This document shows, piece by piece, positions 1 to 9,138 of a stretch of 64,000 nt of DNA. Position 1 is the stretch's first letter, and the number at the start of each line of letters is the position of its first letter. The notes beneath the pieces are model-generated. The model worked only from the letters and a program-made list of their open reading frames with translations. It was not told the origin of the DNA and searched no databases. The translations under genes and the position numbers were made by a program. Source of the DNA: Pseudomonas sp. ANT_H4 (lineage in GTDB: Bacteria > Pseudomonadota > Gammaproteobacteria > Pseudomonadales > Pseudomonadaceae); contig NZ_VOBG01000001.1 in NCBI RefSeq assembly GCF_008369295.1, positions 310,001 to 374,000 of the forward strand, read 5' to 3'.

Positions 1-1468
1 AGTGCTGATCCTCGATGAACCGACTTCCGGCGTCGACCCGGCGGCGCGGGATGATTTCTGGCGGCTGTTGATAGAGTTGTCCCGCGAGCAAGGGGTGACG
101 ATCTTTCTGTCCACCCACTTCATGAACGAAGCCCAGCGCTGCGACCGCATCTCGCTGATGCACGCCGGCAAGGTGCTGGCTTGCGATACGCCCGATGCAC
201 TGCAACAGCAATTTCACGGCGAGACCCTGGAAGCGGCGTTTGTTACTTGCCTGGAACAAGCCCAGGGTGCGCCTGACGCGCCGACAACCGTCGAGACCGC
301 CACTGCTGAAACACCCGCCACGGTGCCCACCAGCAAACGCGGCTTCAGCGTAGCCCGCCTGTTGGCTGTCGCCAGCCGCGAAGGCAAGGAGTTGTTGCGC
401 GACAAGGTGCGCATGGCCTTCGCCCTGCTCGGGGCGATTTTCATGATGGTGATCTTTGGCTACGGCATTTCCCTCGATGTGGAGAAGCTCGCCTTCGCCG
501 TCTACGACCAGGACCAAACTCCACAAAGCCGCGCCTACCTGGAAGCCTTTCGCAGTTCGCGCTACTTCGCCGAACAACCGCCGATCCAGGACTCGAACGA
601 ACTGCACAAGCGCCTGCAACGCTCGGAAATCAAGCTGGCCCTGGAAATTCCACCCGGTTTCGGCCGCGACCTGTACGCCGGGCGCCAACCGGCGGTTGCC
701 GCATGGCTCGACGGCGGCATGCCGTTTCGGGCCGAGACCAGCCGCAACTACGTGGAAGCAGTACACCAGGCCAATCTCCAGCAACTGGCCGAACTCCACA
801 GCCCACCACTGAACAACCGCGCCGCCGCCAAACTGGAAACCCGCTTTCGCTACAATCAGGACGTGGTCAGCGTAAACGCCATCGGCCCCGGCGTCATGGC
901 GCTGATCCTGGCGTTTATCCCGGCGATGCTCACCGCCCTCGGAATCGTGCGTGAGAAGGAGTTGGGTTCCATCACCAACTTCTATGCCACGCCGCTGACC
1001 CGCCTGGAATTTCTGCTGGGCAAACAGGCGCCGTACCTGGCCGTCAGCCTGATCAACCTGGCCTTGCTGGTGGCGATGAATCGCTGGCTGTTCGGCGTGC
1101 CGTTCAAGGGCAGCGGCGTGACCCTGGCCTTCGGCGGCCTGCTTTACGTGCTGGCGACCACCAGCATGGGCCTGTTGATTTCGGCGTTCACCCGCACCCA
1201 GATCGCCGCGATCCTCGGCACCATGATTATCACCAGCCTACCGACCATTCAGTTCTCCGGGTTGATCGTGCCGCGCTCGTCCCTGGAAGGTGCGGCCGCG
1301 CTGATGGGCATGCTGTTCCCGGCCGGTTACTTTCTCGATATTGCCGTCGGCACCTTCACCAAGGCCCTGGACCTGCGCCAGCTGTGGCCGCAGTGCCTGG
1401 CACTGTTCGGGTTTTTCCTGGGGTTTACCGGACTTAGCCTGATCATGCTCAAGAAGCAGGAGGCCTGA
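1..1468 (+). CDS. RbbA-type fused ABC ATPase/ABC-2 permease, 5' end outside window
   Basis: This is the C-terminal 488 residues of a fused ATPase-permease; the reading frame is open to the window edge. The visible part starts at Walker B (LILDEPTSGVD) and the H-loop (STHFMNEAQRCDR). A linker of about 50 residues rich in Ala, Thr and Pro follows, then an ABC-2 permease half: one membrane helix near residue 140, a periplasmic stretch of about 150 residues, and five or six C-terminal helices. This order matches RbbA/YhiH, known as a ribosome-associated ATPase that is also viewed as an exporter subunit. The stop overlaps the next permease gene by one base (TGATG), so the two are translationally coupled. 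An HlyD-type gene would be expected upstream. The substrate is unknown. Confidence 0.85.
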   Translation, partial: VLILDEPTSGVDPAARDDFWRLLIELSREQGVTIFLSTHFMNEAQRCDRISLMHAGKVLACDTPDALQQQFHGETLEAAFVTCLEQAQGAPDAPTTVETATAETPATVPTSKRGFSVARLLAVASREGKELLRDKVRMAFALLGAIFMMVIFGYGISLDVEKLAFAVYDQDQTPQSRAYLEAFRSSRYFAEQPPIQDSNELHKRLQRSEIKLALEIPPGFGRDLYAGRQPAVAAWLDGGMPFRAETSRNYVEAVHQANLQQLAELHSPPLNNRAAAKLETRFRYNQDVVSVNAIGPGVMALILAFIPAMLTALGIVREKELGSITNFYATPLTRLEFLLGKQAPYLAVSLINLALLVAMNRWLFGVPFKGSGVTLAFGGLLYVLATTSMGLLISAFTRTQIAAILGTMIITSLPTIQFSGLIVPRSSLEGAAALMGMLFPAGYFLDIAVGTFTKALDLRQLWPQCLALFGFFLGFTGLSLIMLKKQEA

Positions 1469-2586
1469 TGCACAAGCTCGCTCATATCCTGCGCCTGGGC
1501 ATTAAAGAACTGACCAGCCTGCGCCACGACAGCGTGTTGCTGTTGTTTTTGTTCTACGCCTTCACGGTGGCGATCTATATGCCGGCGGCCGGTTCGGTCA
1601 TCGGCGTACATAACGCCAGCGTTGCCCTGGTGGATGAAGACCACAGTCACTTGTCCCGCCAGTTGGCCGAAGCCTTGCTACCGCCAGAGTTCCAGCCCGC
1701 GGTGCCGTTGCCCTATGACCAGCTGGACAAGGTCATGGACAGCGGCCAGTACACCTTCGTGATCAACGTGCCGGCAAATTTCCAGGCCGACCTGTTGGCC
1801 GGGCGCCAGCCGAGTGTGCAGGTCAATGTCGATGCCACAGCCATGAGCCAGGCCTTTATGGGCGCCGGGTACATCGGGCGGATTTTCCAGCGCGAACTGC
1901 TCACCTATAGCGGTCAGGCCGATGCGGCCAACAAGGCGCCGGCGTTACTCACCACGCGGGCGTTGTTCAATACCAACCTGGAAGGCGGCTGGTTCCTGGC
2001 GGTGATCCAGATCGTCAACAACATCACCATCCTCGCCATTGTGCTGACCGGCACCGCATTGCTGCGCGAGCGCGAACACGGCACCCTCGACCACTTGCTG
2101 GTGCTACCGCTGACGGCGCTGGAAATCATGCTGGCGAAAATCTGGAGCAACATGCTGGTGGTGGTGCTCTGTACCTGGCTGTCGCTGGAAGTGGTGGTCA
2201 AGGGCTTGCTCGGGGTACCGCTGGCAGGATCGCTGACGTTGTTTCTGCTGGTCACGGCACTGTATCTGTTTGCCAGTACTGCCCTGGGAATCTTCCTCGC
2301 CACCCTCGCCCGCTCGACGCCACAGTTCGGCTTGCTGGCGATCCCGGTGATCATTCCGATGCTGTTGCTGTCAGGCGGCAGCACACCGCTGGACAGCATG
2401 CCGCAATGGTTGCAATGGGTGATGCAGGGCTCGCCGTCGACGCACTTTGTCAGCCTGAGTGCGGCGATCCTGTTCAGGGATGCGGGTGTGAGCGTGGTGT
2501 GGCCGGACTTGCTGGCGCTGGCGGGGATTGGCTTGCTGTTTTTTGCGGTGGCGTTGGCGCGGTTCAGGAAGAGCCTTGCCTCTTAA
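1468..2586 (+). CDS. ABC-2 type permease, YhhJ family
   Basis: This 372-residue inner-membrane permease is close in length to E. coli YhhJ. It has one N-terminal helix (about residues 20-45), a periplasmic domain to about residue 170, and a C-terminal bundle of five or six helices, with the ABC-2 signature region around LREREHGTLDHLLVLPL. It is coupled to the RbbA-type gene by a one-base TGATG overlap and probably forms the second membrane half of the same exporter. Its own ATPase is the upstream fused protein. A REP palindrome follows the stop. The exported compound cannot be read from sequence. Confidence 0.85.
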   Translation: MHKLAHILRLGIKELTSLRHDSVLLLFLFYAFTVAIYMPAAGSVIGVHNASVALVDEDHSHLSRQLAEALLPPEFQPAVPLPYDQLDKVMDSGQYTFVINVPANFQADLLAGRQPSVQVNVDATAMSQAFMGAGYIGRIFQRELLTYSGQADAANKAPALLTTRALFNTNLEGGWFLAVIQIVNNITILAIVLTGTALLREREHGTLDHLLVLPLTALEIMLAKIWSNMLVVVLCTWLSLEVVVKGLLGVPLAGSLTLFLLVTALYLFASTALGIFLATLARSTPQFGLLAIPVIIPMLLLSGGSTPLDSMPQWLQWVMQGSPSTHFVSLSAAILFRDAGVSVVWPDLLALAGIGLLFFAVALARFRKSLAS

Positions 2587-2601
2587 GGTATTGCCGATCT
2601 C

Positions 2602-2638
2602 TGTGGCGAGCGGGCTTGCCACAAAGGGCCCGCCGCAC
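2602..2638. repeat. REP-type palindrome, single
   Basis: A TGTGGCGAGCGGGCTTGCC-type element lies directly after the ABC permease stop. It shares its TGTGGCGAG...GCTT core with elements at 9623, 21686 and 47992. The second arm (GGGCCCGCCGCACA) is imperfect. Confidence 0.6.
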
Positions 2639-2655
2639 ACAGCAATAGGGTGCGA

Positions 2656-3072
2656 TTACTGGATGATCAGGTTGTTGAACAACAAATCCTCAACCATCGG
2701 TTTACCGGTCTCGTCGTTCATCACTTGCTGGGTCTGCTTCAAGGCTTCCTGACGCAGTTTTTCCTTCCCCTCGACGCTGCCCATGGCCTCGGCGGTTTGC
2801 TGGGTGAACAGGGCCACCAACTGATTACGAATCAACGGATCGTTGGCTTTGACCGCAGCAGCAGCCTCCGGCCCGGTCACGCGCAGGGCGATGTCAGCCT
2901 TGTACACCTTGAGTTTCGCAGTGCCGTCCAGGCCATAGTTGCCGACGAAGGGCGGCGTCAGGCTGATATAGCTCACCTTCGGCGCTTCGCCTTCCTTGGC
3001 TTCTTTGGCTTCTTCGGCATGGGCTGCCATTGGCAACGTCAGGGCCAGCATCAACAGGGTCCACGCTTTCAC
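2656..3072 (-). CDS. FliL-family periplasmic protein, non-flagellar context
   Basis: The 138-residue product begins at a GTG codon with a cleavable signal peptide (about residues 1-19, ending AHA). A short charged stretch (EEAKEAKEGE) follows, then a FliL-like domain with the segments YISLTPPFVGNY, LKVYKADIALRV and the C-terminal VEDLLFNNLIIQ. True FliL of the flagellar motor is held in the membrane by an uncleaved helix and sits among fli genes; here there is a signal peptide and no flagellar neighbour. It is convergent with the ABC exporter and divergent from the quinone oxidoreductase. The family call is good; the function is unknown. Confidence 0.75.
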   Translation of the reverse strand: MKAWTLLMLALTLPMAAHAEEAKEAKEGEAPKVSYISLTPPFVGNYGLDGTAKLKVYKADIALRVTGPEAAAAVKANDPLIRNQLVALFTQQTAEAMGSVEGKEKLRQEALKQTQQVMNDETGKPMVEDLLFNNLIIQ

Positions 3073-3221
3073 AGTTCATTCCTCAATTCGATTGCTCAGT
3101 AGCATAACGCTAGCAAGGCTGAGCACAAGCTTATGGCGACTTATCAGGCCAAGGTATGCTCGTTGACCCCTCGACTTACCCACCTACACTTATCGGCCAA
3201 TACGCCAAAAGGAAGAGTCCG

Positions 3222-4199
3222 ATGAAAGCCGTGCTGTGCAAAGCCTTCGGCCCCGCCGAAACCCTGGTGCTGGAAGACGTCGAAAGCCCGGCAATCAAGA
3301 AGAACGAAATCCTGCTGGATGTGCACGCCGCCGGGGTGAATTTCCCGGACACCTTGATCATCGAAGGCAAATACCAGTTCAAGCCGCCCTTCCCGTTTTC
3401 GCCGGGTGGTGAAGCGGCGGGCGTGGTCAGCGAAGTCGGGGAAAAGGTCAGCCACCTGAAAGTCGGCGACCGGGTCATGGCCTTGACCGGCTGGGGCAGC
3501 TTTGCCGAACAGGTCGCGGTACCGGGCTACAACGTGCTGCCAATCCCGCCAAGCATGGACTTTAACACCGCCGCCGCCTTCAGCATGACCTACGGCACGT
3601 CGATGCATGCCTTGAAACAGCGCGCCAACCTGCAAGCAGGGGAAACCCTGTTGGTACTGGGCGCGTCTGGCGGCGTTGGTCTAGCTGCTGTGGAAATCGG
3701 CAAGGCCATGGGCGCCCGGGTGATTGCTGCCGCCAGCAGCGCGCAAAAGCTCGCGGTGGCCAAGGCAGCCGGCGCTGATGAGTTAATCAACTACAGCGAA
3801 ACCAGCCTCAAGGATGAAATCAAACGCCTGACCGACGGCAACGGCGCTGATGTGATCTACGACCCGGTGGGTGGCGATCTGTTTGACCAGGCCATCCGCG
3901 CCATCGCCTGGAACGGCCGGCTGCTGGTGGTGGGTTTTGCCAGCGGGCGCATCCCCGAGCTGCCGGTGAACCTGGCACTGCTCAAGGGCGCGGCAGTGGT
4001 CGGGGTGTTCTGGGGTTCGTTTGCCCAGCGCCAGCCCCAGGATAATGCGGCGAACTTTGCGCAGTTGTTTGGCTGGTATGCCGAGGGCAAGTTGAAGCCG
4101 TTGGTGTCGCAGGTGTATCCGCTCGACAACGCCGCCCAGGCGATCAATGACCTCGGCCAGCGCAAGGCGGTGGGCAAAGTCGTGGTTCAAGTCCGCTAA
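3222..4199 (+). CDS. NADPH:quinone oxidoreductase, zinc-free MDR family
   Basis: A 325-residue medium-chain dehydrogenase/reductase. It has an N-terminal GroES-like domain and a Rossmann domain with the nucleotide motif GASGGVG at about residues 147-153. The structural and catalytic zinc cysteines of alcohol dehydrogenases are absent, as in Qor-type quinone reductases. The chosen ATG follows GGAAGAG at a good distance and begins MKAVLCKAFGPAETL, the usual family start; the frame is open 22 codons further upstream but has no ribosome site there. The likely reaction is NADPH-dependent reduction of quinones or enones in the cytoplasm. Confidence 0.88.
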   Translation: MKAVLCKAFGPAETLVLEDVESPAIKKNEILLDVHAAGVNFPDTLIIEGKYQFKPPFPFSPGGEAAGVVSEVGEKVSHLKVGDRVMALTGWGSFAEQVAVPGYNVLPIPPSMDFNTAAAFSMTYGTSMHALKQRANLQAGETLLVLGASGGVGLAAVEIGKAMGARVIAAASSAQKLAVAKAAGADELINYSETSLKDEIKRLTDGNGADVIYDPVGGDLFDQAIRAIAWNGRLLVVGFASGRIPELPVNLALLKGAAVVGVFWGSFAQRQPQDNAANFAQLFGWYAEGKLKPLVSQVYPLDNAAQAINDLGQRKAVGKVVVQVR

Positions 4200-4210
4200 C
4201 CCTGCCTTTC

Positions 4211-4250
4211 TGTGGGAGCGAGGGGGACGCCTAGTTCTTGCTCGCTCCTA
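4211..4250. repeat. REP-like palindrome (GGAGCGAG/CTCGCTCC)
   Basis: Arms TGTGGGAGCGAG and CTTGCTCGCTCCTA flank a short spacer just after the quinone oxidoreductase stop. The arms resemble those of the REPIN at 62021-62120. Confidence 0.55.
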
Positions 4251-4282
4251 CCTTATTACGCCCCTAACTTATCCATTAGCGA

Positions 4283-4302
4283 CATGTTCGTAAAAGAACA
4301 TG
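4283..4302. promoter_or_regulatory. Candidate GlpR operator 1
   Basis: A perfect inverted repeat ATGTTC-N6-GAACAT lies 107 bp before the glpT start. It fits the E. coli GlpR operator consensus (ATGTTCG...CGAACAT) at most positions. GlpR represses glycerol 3-phosphate genes, so its place before glpT is sensible. No binding data; inferred from motif and context. Confidence 0.65.
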
Positions 4303-4344
4303 CAATAGCTCCCAATTCCTGTGCTCCCAGATAAGAGGCGATGC

Positions 4345-4364
4345 TATTTTCGGTAACGAAACTG
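4345..4364. promoter_or_regulatory. Candidate GlpR operator 2
   Basis: TATTTTCGGTAACGAAACTG matches about 15 of 20 positions of the E. coli GlpR consensus and keeps the central TTCG-N3-CGAA core. It lies 62 bp downstream of operator 1 (start to start) and 45 bp before the glpT ATG, where a repressor would block initiation or early elongation. Confidence 0.6.
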
Positions 4365-4409
4365 TAACATTCGCATCCGCAGTCAAAACAAGAAACTTGG
4401 AGCTCTTGA

Positions 4410-5747
4410 ATGTTTGCTTTCTTTCGACCTGCCGCACACCAGGCGCCCCTGCCTAAAGAAAAAATAGACAGCACCTACCGACGCCTGCGCTGGCAGATCT
4501 TCGCCGGTATTTTCGTCGGTTACGCCGGGTACTACCTGCTGCGCAAAAACTTCTCCCTGGCCATGCCGTATCTGATCGACGAGGGTTACACCCGAGGCCA
4601 GTTAGGCCTGGCAATGTCGGCGATTGCAATTTCCTACGGCTTGTCCAAGTTCCTCATGGGCCTGATTTCCGACCGCTCCAACCCACGTTACTTCCTGCCC
4701 TTCGGCCTGCTGGTTTCCGCCGGGGTGATGTTCATTTTCGGTTTCGCACCTTGGGCGACGTCCAGCGTCACCATGATGTTCATTTTGCTGTTCATTAACG
4801 GCTGGGCCCAGGGCATGGGTTGGCCGCCAAGTGGGCGGACCATGGTGCACTGGTGGTCGCAGAAGGAACGCGGCGGCGTGGTGTCTGTGTGGAACGTGGC
4901 GCATAACGTCGGCGGCGGCCTGATCGGCCCGCTGTTCCTGCTGGGCATGGCCTTGTTCAACGACTGGCACGCGGCATTCTACGTCCCGGCCACCGTGGCT
5001 CTGCTGGTGGCGGCCTTTGCCTTCATCACCATGCGCGACACCCCGCAATCGGTAGGCCTGCCGCCGATCGAGCAATACAAAAACGATTACCCGGAAGGCT
5101 ACGACGCCAGCCACGAAGAGGAATTCAGCGCCAAGGAAATCTTCGTCAAGTACGTGCTGCGCAATAAAATGCTCTGGTATATCGCCTTCGCCAACGTCTT
5201 CGTCTATCTGCTGCGCTATGGCGTACTGGACTGGGCGCCGACTTATTTGAAAGAAGCCAAGCACTTCGACGTCGATAAAACGTCCTGGGCCTATTTCCTC
5301 TACGAGTGGGCAGGGATTCCAGGCACGCTGTTGTGCGGCTGGATGTCAGACAAGATCTTCCGGGGCAACCGTGGCCTGACCGGCATTGTGTTTATGGCAT
5401 TGGTGACGGTCGCGACCCTGGTTTACTGGCTCAACCCACCAGGCAACCCGATGGTCGACATGATCGCGCTGTTCTCCATCGGCTTCCTGATCTACGGCCC
5501 GGTGATGCTGATCGGCCTGCAGGCGCTGGAATTGGTACCGAAGAAAGCCGCTGGTACGGCGGCAGGCTTTACCGGCCTGTTCGGTTACCTGGGCGGTTCC
5601 GTGGCAGCCAGTGCAGCCATGGGCTACACCGTTGACCACTTCGGCTGGGATGGCGGTTTTGTGTTGCTGATCGGTGCGTGTCTGTTGGCGATTGCCTTCC
5701 TGATCCCCACCTTGTGGCACACCAATAGCGTCAGCAACGCGCGCTAG
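4410..5747 (+). CDS. glpT: Glycerol-3-phosphate transporter GlpT
   Basis: A 445-residue inner-membrane antiporter of the organophosphate:phosphate family, exchanging sn-glycerol 3-phosphate for inorganic phosphate. It has twelve predicted helices and the GlpT/UhpT landmarks [19 protein letters not shown] near residues 35-55 and [20 protein letters not shown] near 130-150. The start follows CTTGGAG-like ribosome-binding sequence. Two GlpR-like operators lie upstream, pointing to induction by glycerol 3-phosphate. GlpT is also the usual entry route of fosfomycin in pseudomonads. The stop overlaps the convergent chaC stop by four bases. Confidence 0.95.
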   Translation: MFAFFRPAAHQAPLPKEKIDSTYRRLRWQIFAGIFVGYAGYYLLRKNFSLAMPYLIDEGYTRGQLGLAMSAIAISYGLSKFLMGLISDRSNPRYFLPFGLLVSAGVMFIFGFAPWATSSVTMMFILLFINGWAQGMGWPPSGRTMVHWWSQKERGGVVSVWNVAHNVGGGLIGPLFLLGMALFNDWHAAFYVPATVALLVAAFAFITMRDTPQSVGLPPIEQYKNDYPEGYDASHEEEFSAKEIFVKYVLRNKMLWYIAFANVFVYLLRYGVLDWAPTYLKEAKHFDVDKTSWAYFLYEWAGIPGTLLCGWMSDKIFRGNRGLTGIVFMALVTVATLVYWLNPPGNPMVDMIALFSIGFLIYGPVMLIGLQALELVPKKAAGTAAGFTGLFGYLGGSVAASAAMGYTVDHFGWDGGFVLLIGACLLAIAFLIPTLWHTNSVSNAR

Positions 5748-6397
5748 TCGACGGAGCAATCCTTCAAACAACGCTTGAGCCGCGCCTCCAGGTTTTTATC
5801 TGGCATGGCGTGGCTACGCAGGGCGTTGACGGTCTGCTCGACATAATCGCGCGTAGTGCCGTAACGCCCGCAAGCGCTTTCAAATACCTGGTTCAGCACG
5901 CTGTCCGGCAAGTTGCCGGCGTAGCTGGGCAGGTGCCGTTCCAGGACAAACCCCAACGCCTGCACCTGGCTGCCATCGGCAAGACGGCAGCTGAGCCAGT
6001 GCGGGCGGTAGGATGGAAACGGCATCTCGCGGCGCCACAGGGCGTAGAGCGACGCTTCCAGTTGCTCTTCCGGCAAGCGGTAGGCAAACCCGCTGCAGGA
6101 GCCGCCACGGTCCAGGCCAAACACCAGCCCCGGCAACTCCGGCGTGCCCCGATGCTCGTGGGACCACAGGTACAAGCCGCGATGATAACCATGTACCCGT
6201 CCCCGCACCCGCTCTACAGCTGAGCATTCAGGCCGCCAGATCAGCGAGCCATATGCGAATAGCCAGACCGGCCCACCCTTGTGCCGACCCATGGTGGCCT
6301 GCATCGAGCTCATCAACTGTTCGTGAGTGAGTTGCGGCCCAAGATCGAGCCGCGGAGGGTAAGCCAATTGCAAAAGATCAGATTCAATGGCGGTCAT
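5744..6397 (-). CDS. Gamma-glutamylcyclotransferase, ChaC family
   Basis: A 217-residue cytoplasmic protein with the ChaC/GGCT substrate loop [10 protein letters not shown] (about residues 48-57) and the catalytic glutamate in RGTPELPG (about Glu87). Family members degrade glutathione to 5-oxoproline and Cys-Gly. It is convergent with glpT (four-base stop overlap at CTAG) and lies 28 bp upstream of the TonB-receptor stop on the same strand, so readthrough from further upstream is unlikely. Confidence 0.88.
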   Translation of the reverse strand: MTAIESDLLQLAYPPRLDLGPQLTHEQLMSSMQATMGRHKGGPVWLFAYGSLIWRPECSAVERVRGRVHGYHRGLYLWSHEHRGTPELPGLVFGLDRGGSCSGFAYRLPEEQLEASLYALWRREMPFPSYRPHWLSCRLADGSQVQALGFVLERHLPSYAGNLPDSVLNQVFESACGRYGTTRDYVEQTVNALRSHAMPDKNLEARLKRCLKDCSVD

Positions 6398-6425
6398 GGC
6401 GAATCGCTTAGGTCCCCCTTTTTAA

Positions 6426-8813
6426 TTACCAATTGTATGCAACTTTACCGTAATAGAACGCGCCGCTGTAACCGTACGGCGAAAAAGTGCTATAGGCCAA
6501 GTTACCACCGCTACTCGCGTAGGCATTGAGCTTTTCCGGGTATTTGTCGGTGACGTTGTCGCCACCGACGGTGAAGGTCCAGTTCTTCAACTTGTAGTCC
6601 GCCGACAGGTCCAGCACCCAAGCGGCCTTGAAGGTTTGGTCGTTGACCTTGTCTGCCTGATAGCTGGTGAACTCGCCATAACGCACCAAGTTGCTGTGCA
6701 GCGCCCAGTTGCCGAAGCTCAGGTCGTTGCCCAGGCTCAACTTGTGTTGGGGAGTGGTATCACCCAGTAAACCGATGCGTTCGCGACGGTCCACCCGCAC
6801 CAGGTTGACGCCCAGGTTATCCAGCACCGCCGGGTTAGCTTTTACGTCCGTGACCTTGGTGTGGTTGTAGTTGTAGCCGACGGTGCTGTTCCAGCGCACG
6901 CCGTTGTCCAGTGGGTAGCGATAGTTGGCCACCAGATCGACGCCGTCGGTGCTGGTGTCGGTGGCGTTGGTGAAGTAGCGGGCGCTGGTGTAGTTGATGT
7001 TGCCGACGCCATTGGCTTGCAGGTAAGCAATCGCAGCCGGGTTCAGCACCAGGTTCGACGACAGGCTGATGCGGTCACGGATGTCTATGCGGTAGACGTC
7101 GGCGGTCACCGTCAGGTTGTCGGTGGGCTCCAGCACCAGGCCGAGGCTGTAGTTGCGCGACTTCTCGGCCTCGAGGTCTTCGGCACCAAGCAGGCGGGCC
7201 ACCTGACTGTTGGCCGGGAAGGTACCGGCTTCCTGCACGGTATTGCCGATCAGTTGCGATGAAGTGAAGGCAAAGTTTTGCTGGGCCAGGGACGGCGCTC
7301 GGAAACCATTGGAGACGCTGCCGCGCAAGGCCACTTGCGGAGTGAAGTCGTAACGGGCCGAGAGCGAGCCGCTGACGTTGGAGCCAAAGTCGCTGTAGTC
7401 CTCATGACGCACGGCGGCCGAGGCGCTGAGTTTTTCGGTGAAGTTGGTTTCCAGGTCCAGGTACTGGGCCCAGTTGTGCCGCGATGCAGTGCCGGCATCT
7501 GCCGCACGGAAACCGCCCAGGCCGGAACTGCCGGTCTGGTAGTAGGACGCTGGCTCGCCGGCCTCGATTTCGTAGCCCTGGTGCAGATATTCGCCACCAA
7601 AGGCCACCGATACCGGGTACGGCAACCAGCCCAGGTCGAACTCACGAGACAGGTCCAAGCTCACTTGCTTCTGGTCGTTGCTCAGGGTGCCGTTGTCGAA
7701 CTTGCGTGGTGTCGCCAAGCCCAGGGAGGTGTTGATGGTCTCGGTGCCCAGTTCGTACTGGTTCTTGCCGTAGTTGGCCGACAAGTCGTAATGCCAGTCA
7801 TAAGCCAGCAGGCCGCGCAGACCAACCACCAACGAGGTGTCTTCCAGGCTGCCGCGAATCAGCGGCAAGTAGCCGTTGGGGTTGAGTGCCGCAATGTTGT
7901 TGGAAGCGTTGCTCGCCCGGTAGAAGGCCGCCGTCTCACCGCGACGCTTGCTGTAGCCGCCGAAGGAGTAGAACTCGGCGGCTTCGTTGAAGGAATATTC
8001 GCCGTTGAACGCCAGCTTGCCTTCATTGGTCGACGGTTCGCCCTGGCGGAACACTCGCTGACCATAGGTGGTGGAGCCCACGCTGGCCGGGCGGTAATCG
8101 TTACCGGCGCGGTTGGTGTAATCGTTATCGGCGCCTTCGGCCGAGAGGTTGATAAAGCCGTTGTCCCCCAGCGCCAAGCCGGTGTTGCCGCTGATGTTGC
8201 GCTGGATGCCGTCGCCTTTTTTGTACTCGCCGAACTTGGTGGAGATTGAGCCGCCATGGTCGGCGTGCTTGAGGATGACGTTGATCACCCCGGCGATCGC
8301 GTCGGAGCCGTAGCGGGCGGAGGCGCCGTCGCGCAGTACTTCGATGTGGTCCACCGCCGACAGCGGGATCGCATTCAAATCCGCCGGTGCCGAACCTCGA
8401 CCTACCGCACCGCCGAGGTTGACGAAGGCGCTGGTGTGACGACGCTTGCCGTTGACCAGCACCAGCACCTGATCCGGTGACAGGCCGCGCAGTTGCGCCG
8501 GGCGCACCAGTTCGGCACCGTCCACCAGGCTGGGGCGCGGGAAGTTGATGGAAGGGATCAAGCGCGCCAGCACGGCGCCCAACTCATCGGAACCGGTGCT
8601 GCGCAAGCTGTCGCCGGAAATCACGTCAATCGGTGACAGCGAGGCGCTGGCGGTGCGCTCTTGAGCGCGCGTACCGGTCACGATGACGGTGTCGAGTTTT
8701 GGTACATCGGCAGTGACCGTTTCGGCGGCTGCGACGGGACGAAATCCCACGGCGGCCAGCAAATTAGCCGACAAAATCGCCGTGTAAAGCAGGTGCTGCT
8801 TGTTGCTCCCCAT
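6426..8813 (-). CDS. TonB-dependent outer-membrane receptor
   Basis: A 795-residue receptor. It has a signal peptide of about 30 residues ending VAAAE, a TonB-box-like segment (DTVIVTGT) and a plug domain to about residue 190, including the conserved end IEVLRDGASARYGSDAIAGVINVI. The 22-strand barrel ends in a terminal Trp (KVAYNW). There is no N-terminal signalling domain of the FecA/FpvA kind, so it is a transport-only receptor. The ligand cannot be told from sequence; no siderophore genes, TonB/ExbBD or regulator lie nearby. A weak Fur-like match sits about 125-145 bp upstream. Confidence 0.9.
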   Translation of the reverse strand: MGSNKQHLLYTAILSANLLAAVGFRPVAAAETVTADVPKLDTVIVTGTRAQERTASASLSPIDVISGDSLRSTGSDELGAVLARLIPSINFPRPSLVDGAELVRPAQLRGLSPDQVLVLVNGKRRHTSAFVNLGGAVGRGSAPADLNAIPLSAVDHIEVLRDGASARYGSDAIAGVINVILKHADHGGSISTKFGEYKKGDGIQRNISGNTGLALGDNGFINLSAEGADNDYTNRAGNDYRPASVGSTTYGQRVFRQGEPSTNEGKLAFNGEYSFNEAAEFYSFGGYSKRRGETAAFYRASNASNNIAALNPNGYLPLIRGSLEDTSLVVGLRGLLAYDWHYDLSANYGKNQYELGTETINTSLGLATPRKFDNGTLSNDQKQVSLDLSREFDLGWLPYPVSVAFGGEYLHQGYEIEAGEPASYYQTGSSGLGGFRAADAGTASRHNWAQYLDLETNFTEKLSASAAVRHEDYSDFGSNVSGSLSARYDFTPQVALRGSVSNGFRAPSLAQQNFAFTSSQLIGNTVQEAGTFPANSQVARLLGAEDLEAEKSRNYSLGLVLEPTDNLTVTADVYRIDIRDRISLSSNLVLNPAAIAYLQANGVGNINYTSARYFTNATDTSTDGVDLVANYRYPLDNGVRWNSTVGYNYNHTKVTDVKANPAVLDNLGVNLVRVDRRERIGLLGDTTPQHKLSLGNDLSFGNWALHSNLVRYGEFTSYQADKVNDQTFKAAWVLDLSADYKLKNWTFTVGGDNVTDKYPEKLNAYASSGGNLAYSTFSPYGYSGAFYYGKVAYNW

Positions 8814-8938
8814 ACCGCTCCCCTTGGAATCAAAAGTCAGAACATCAATGCTCTGAGCTCATACGATCGATCCGTGTGGCAGACGGTGGCGGTCAGTGTC
8901 TGGTTATTGGCAGATAGTCGGTGGCCCGATATATATAG

Positions 8939-8957
8939 CTTAATGATATCTATTGGA
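8939..8957. promoter_or_regulatory. Weak Fur-box-like sequence
   Basis: CTTAATGATATCTATTGGA agrees with the 19-bp consensus GATAATGATAATCATTATC at 11 positions, including the whole TAATGATA core. That is marginal by itself; its position before a TonB-dependent receptor is what makes it plausible. Confidence 0.3.
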
Positions 8958-9039
8958 CAGAATAAATACCGTCTAGGAATAAGCAAAGGTATAAGCCCGT
9001 ACACCCGCCCGTCAGGATTCAGCGACTCAATTCCGGTAC

Positions 9040-9056
9040 TTTCAGCATCCGTTCAG
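9040..9056 (+). promoter_or_regulatory. TTTCAG-N5-GTTCAG direct repeat, PhoP-like box
   Basis: Two hexamers 11 bp apart lie 82 bp before the start of the PagP-like gene. Direct hexamer repeats with this spacing are bound by OmpR/PhoP-class regulators, and TTCAG-type hexamers resemble the Pseudomonas PhoP site as I recall it. An AT-rich -10 candidate (CAAAAT, 9078-9083) is further from the box than usual. Confidence 0.4.
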
Positions 9057-9138
9057 CCTTTGTGCACCCCGAGCCTTCAAAATAGGCGTACGTCACGACC
9101 CACTTAGCCGTCACTCAACCGACTATCGAGGTCGCACC

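Larger units (their letters stand above)
8814..9138. other. Divergent intergenic region, TonB receptor / PagP-like gene
   Basis: This 325-bp gap holds the promoters of the two divergent genes. The part around 8920-8990 is markedly AT-rich against the window average. A weak Fur-like sequence (8939-8957) and a TTTCAG-N5-GTTCAG direct repeat (9040-9056) are the only recognisable sites. No open frame with a credible ribosome site is present. Confidence 0.5.

Noticed and set aside
4256..4474. 72-codon minus-strand frame over the glpT promoter
   Set aside because: It overlaps the GlpR-like operators and the glpT start, with no ribosome site or similarity.
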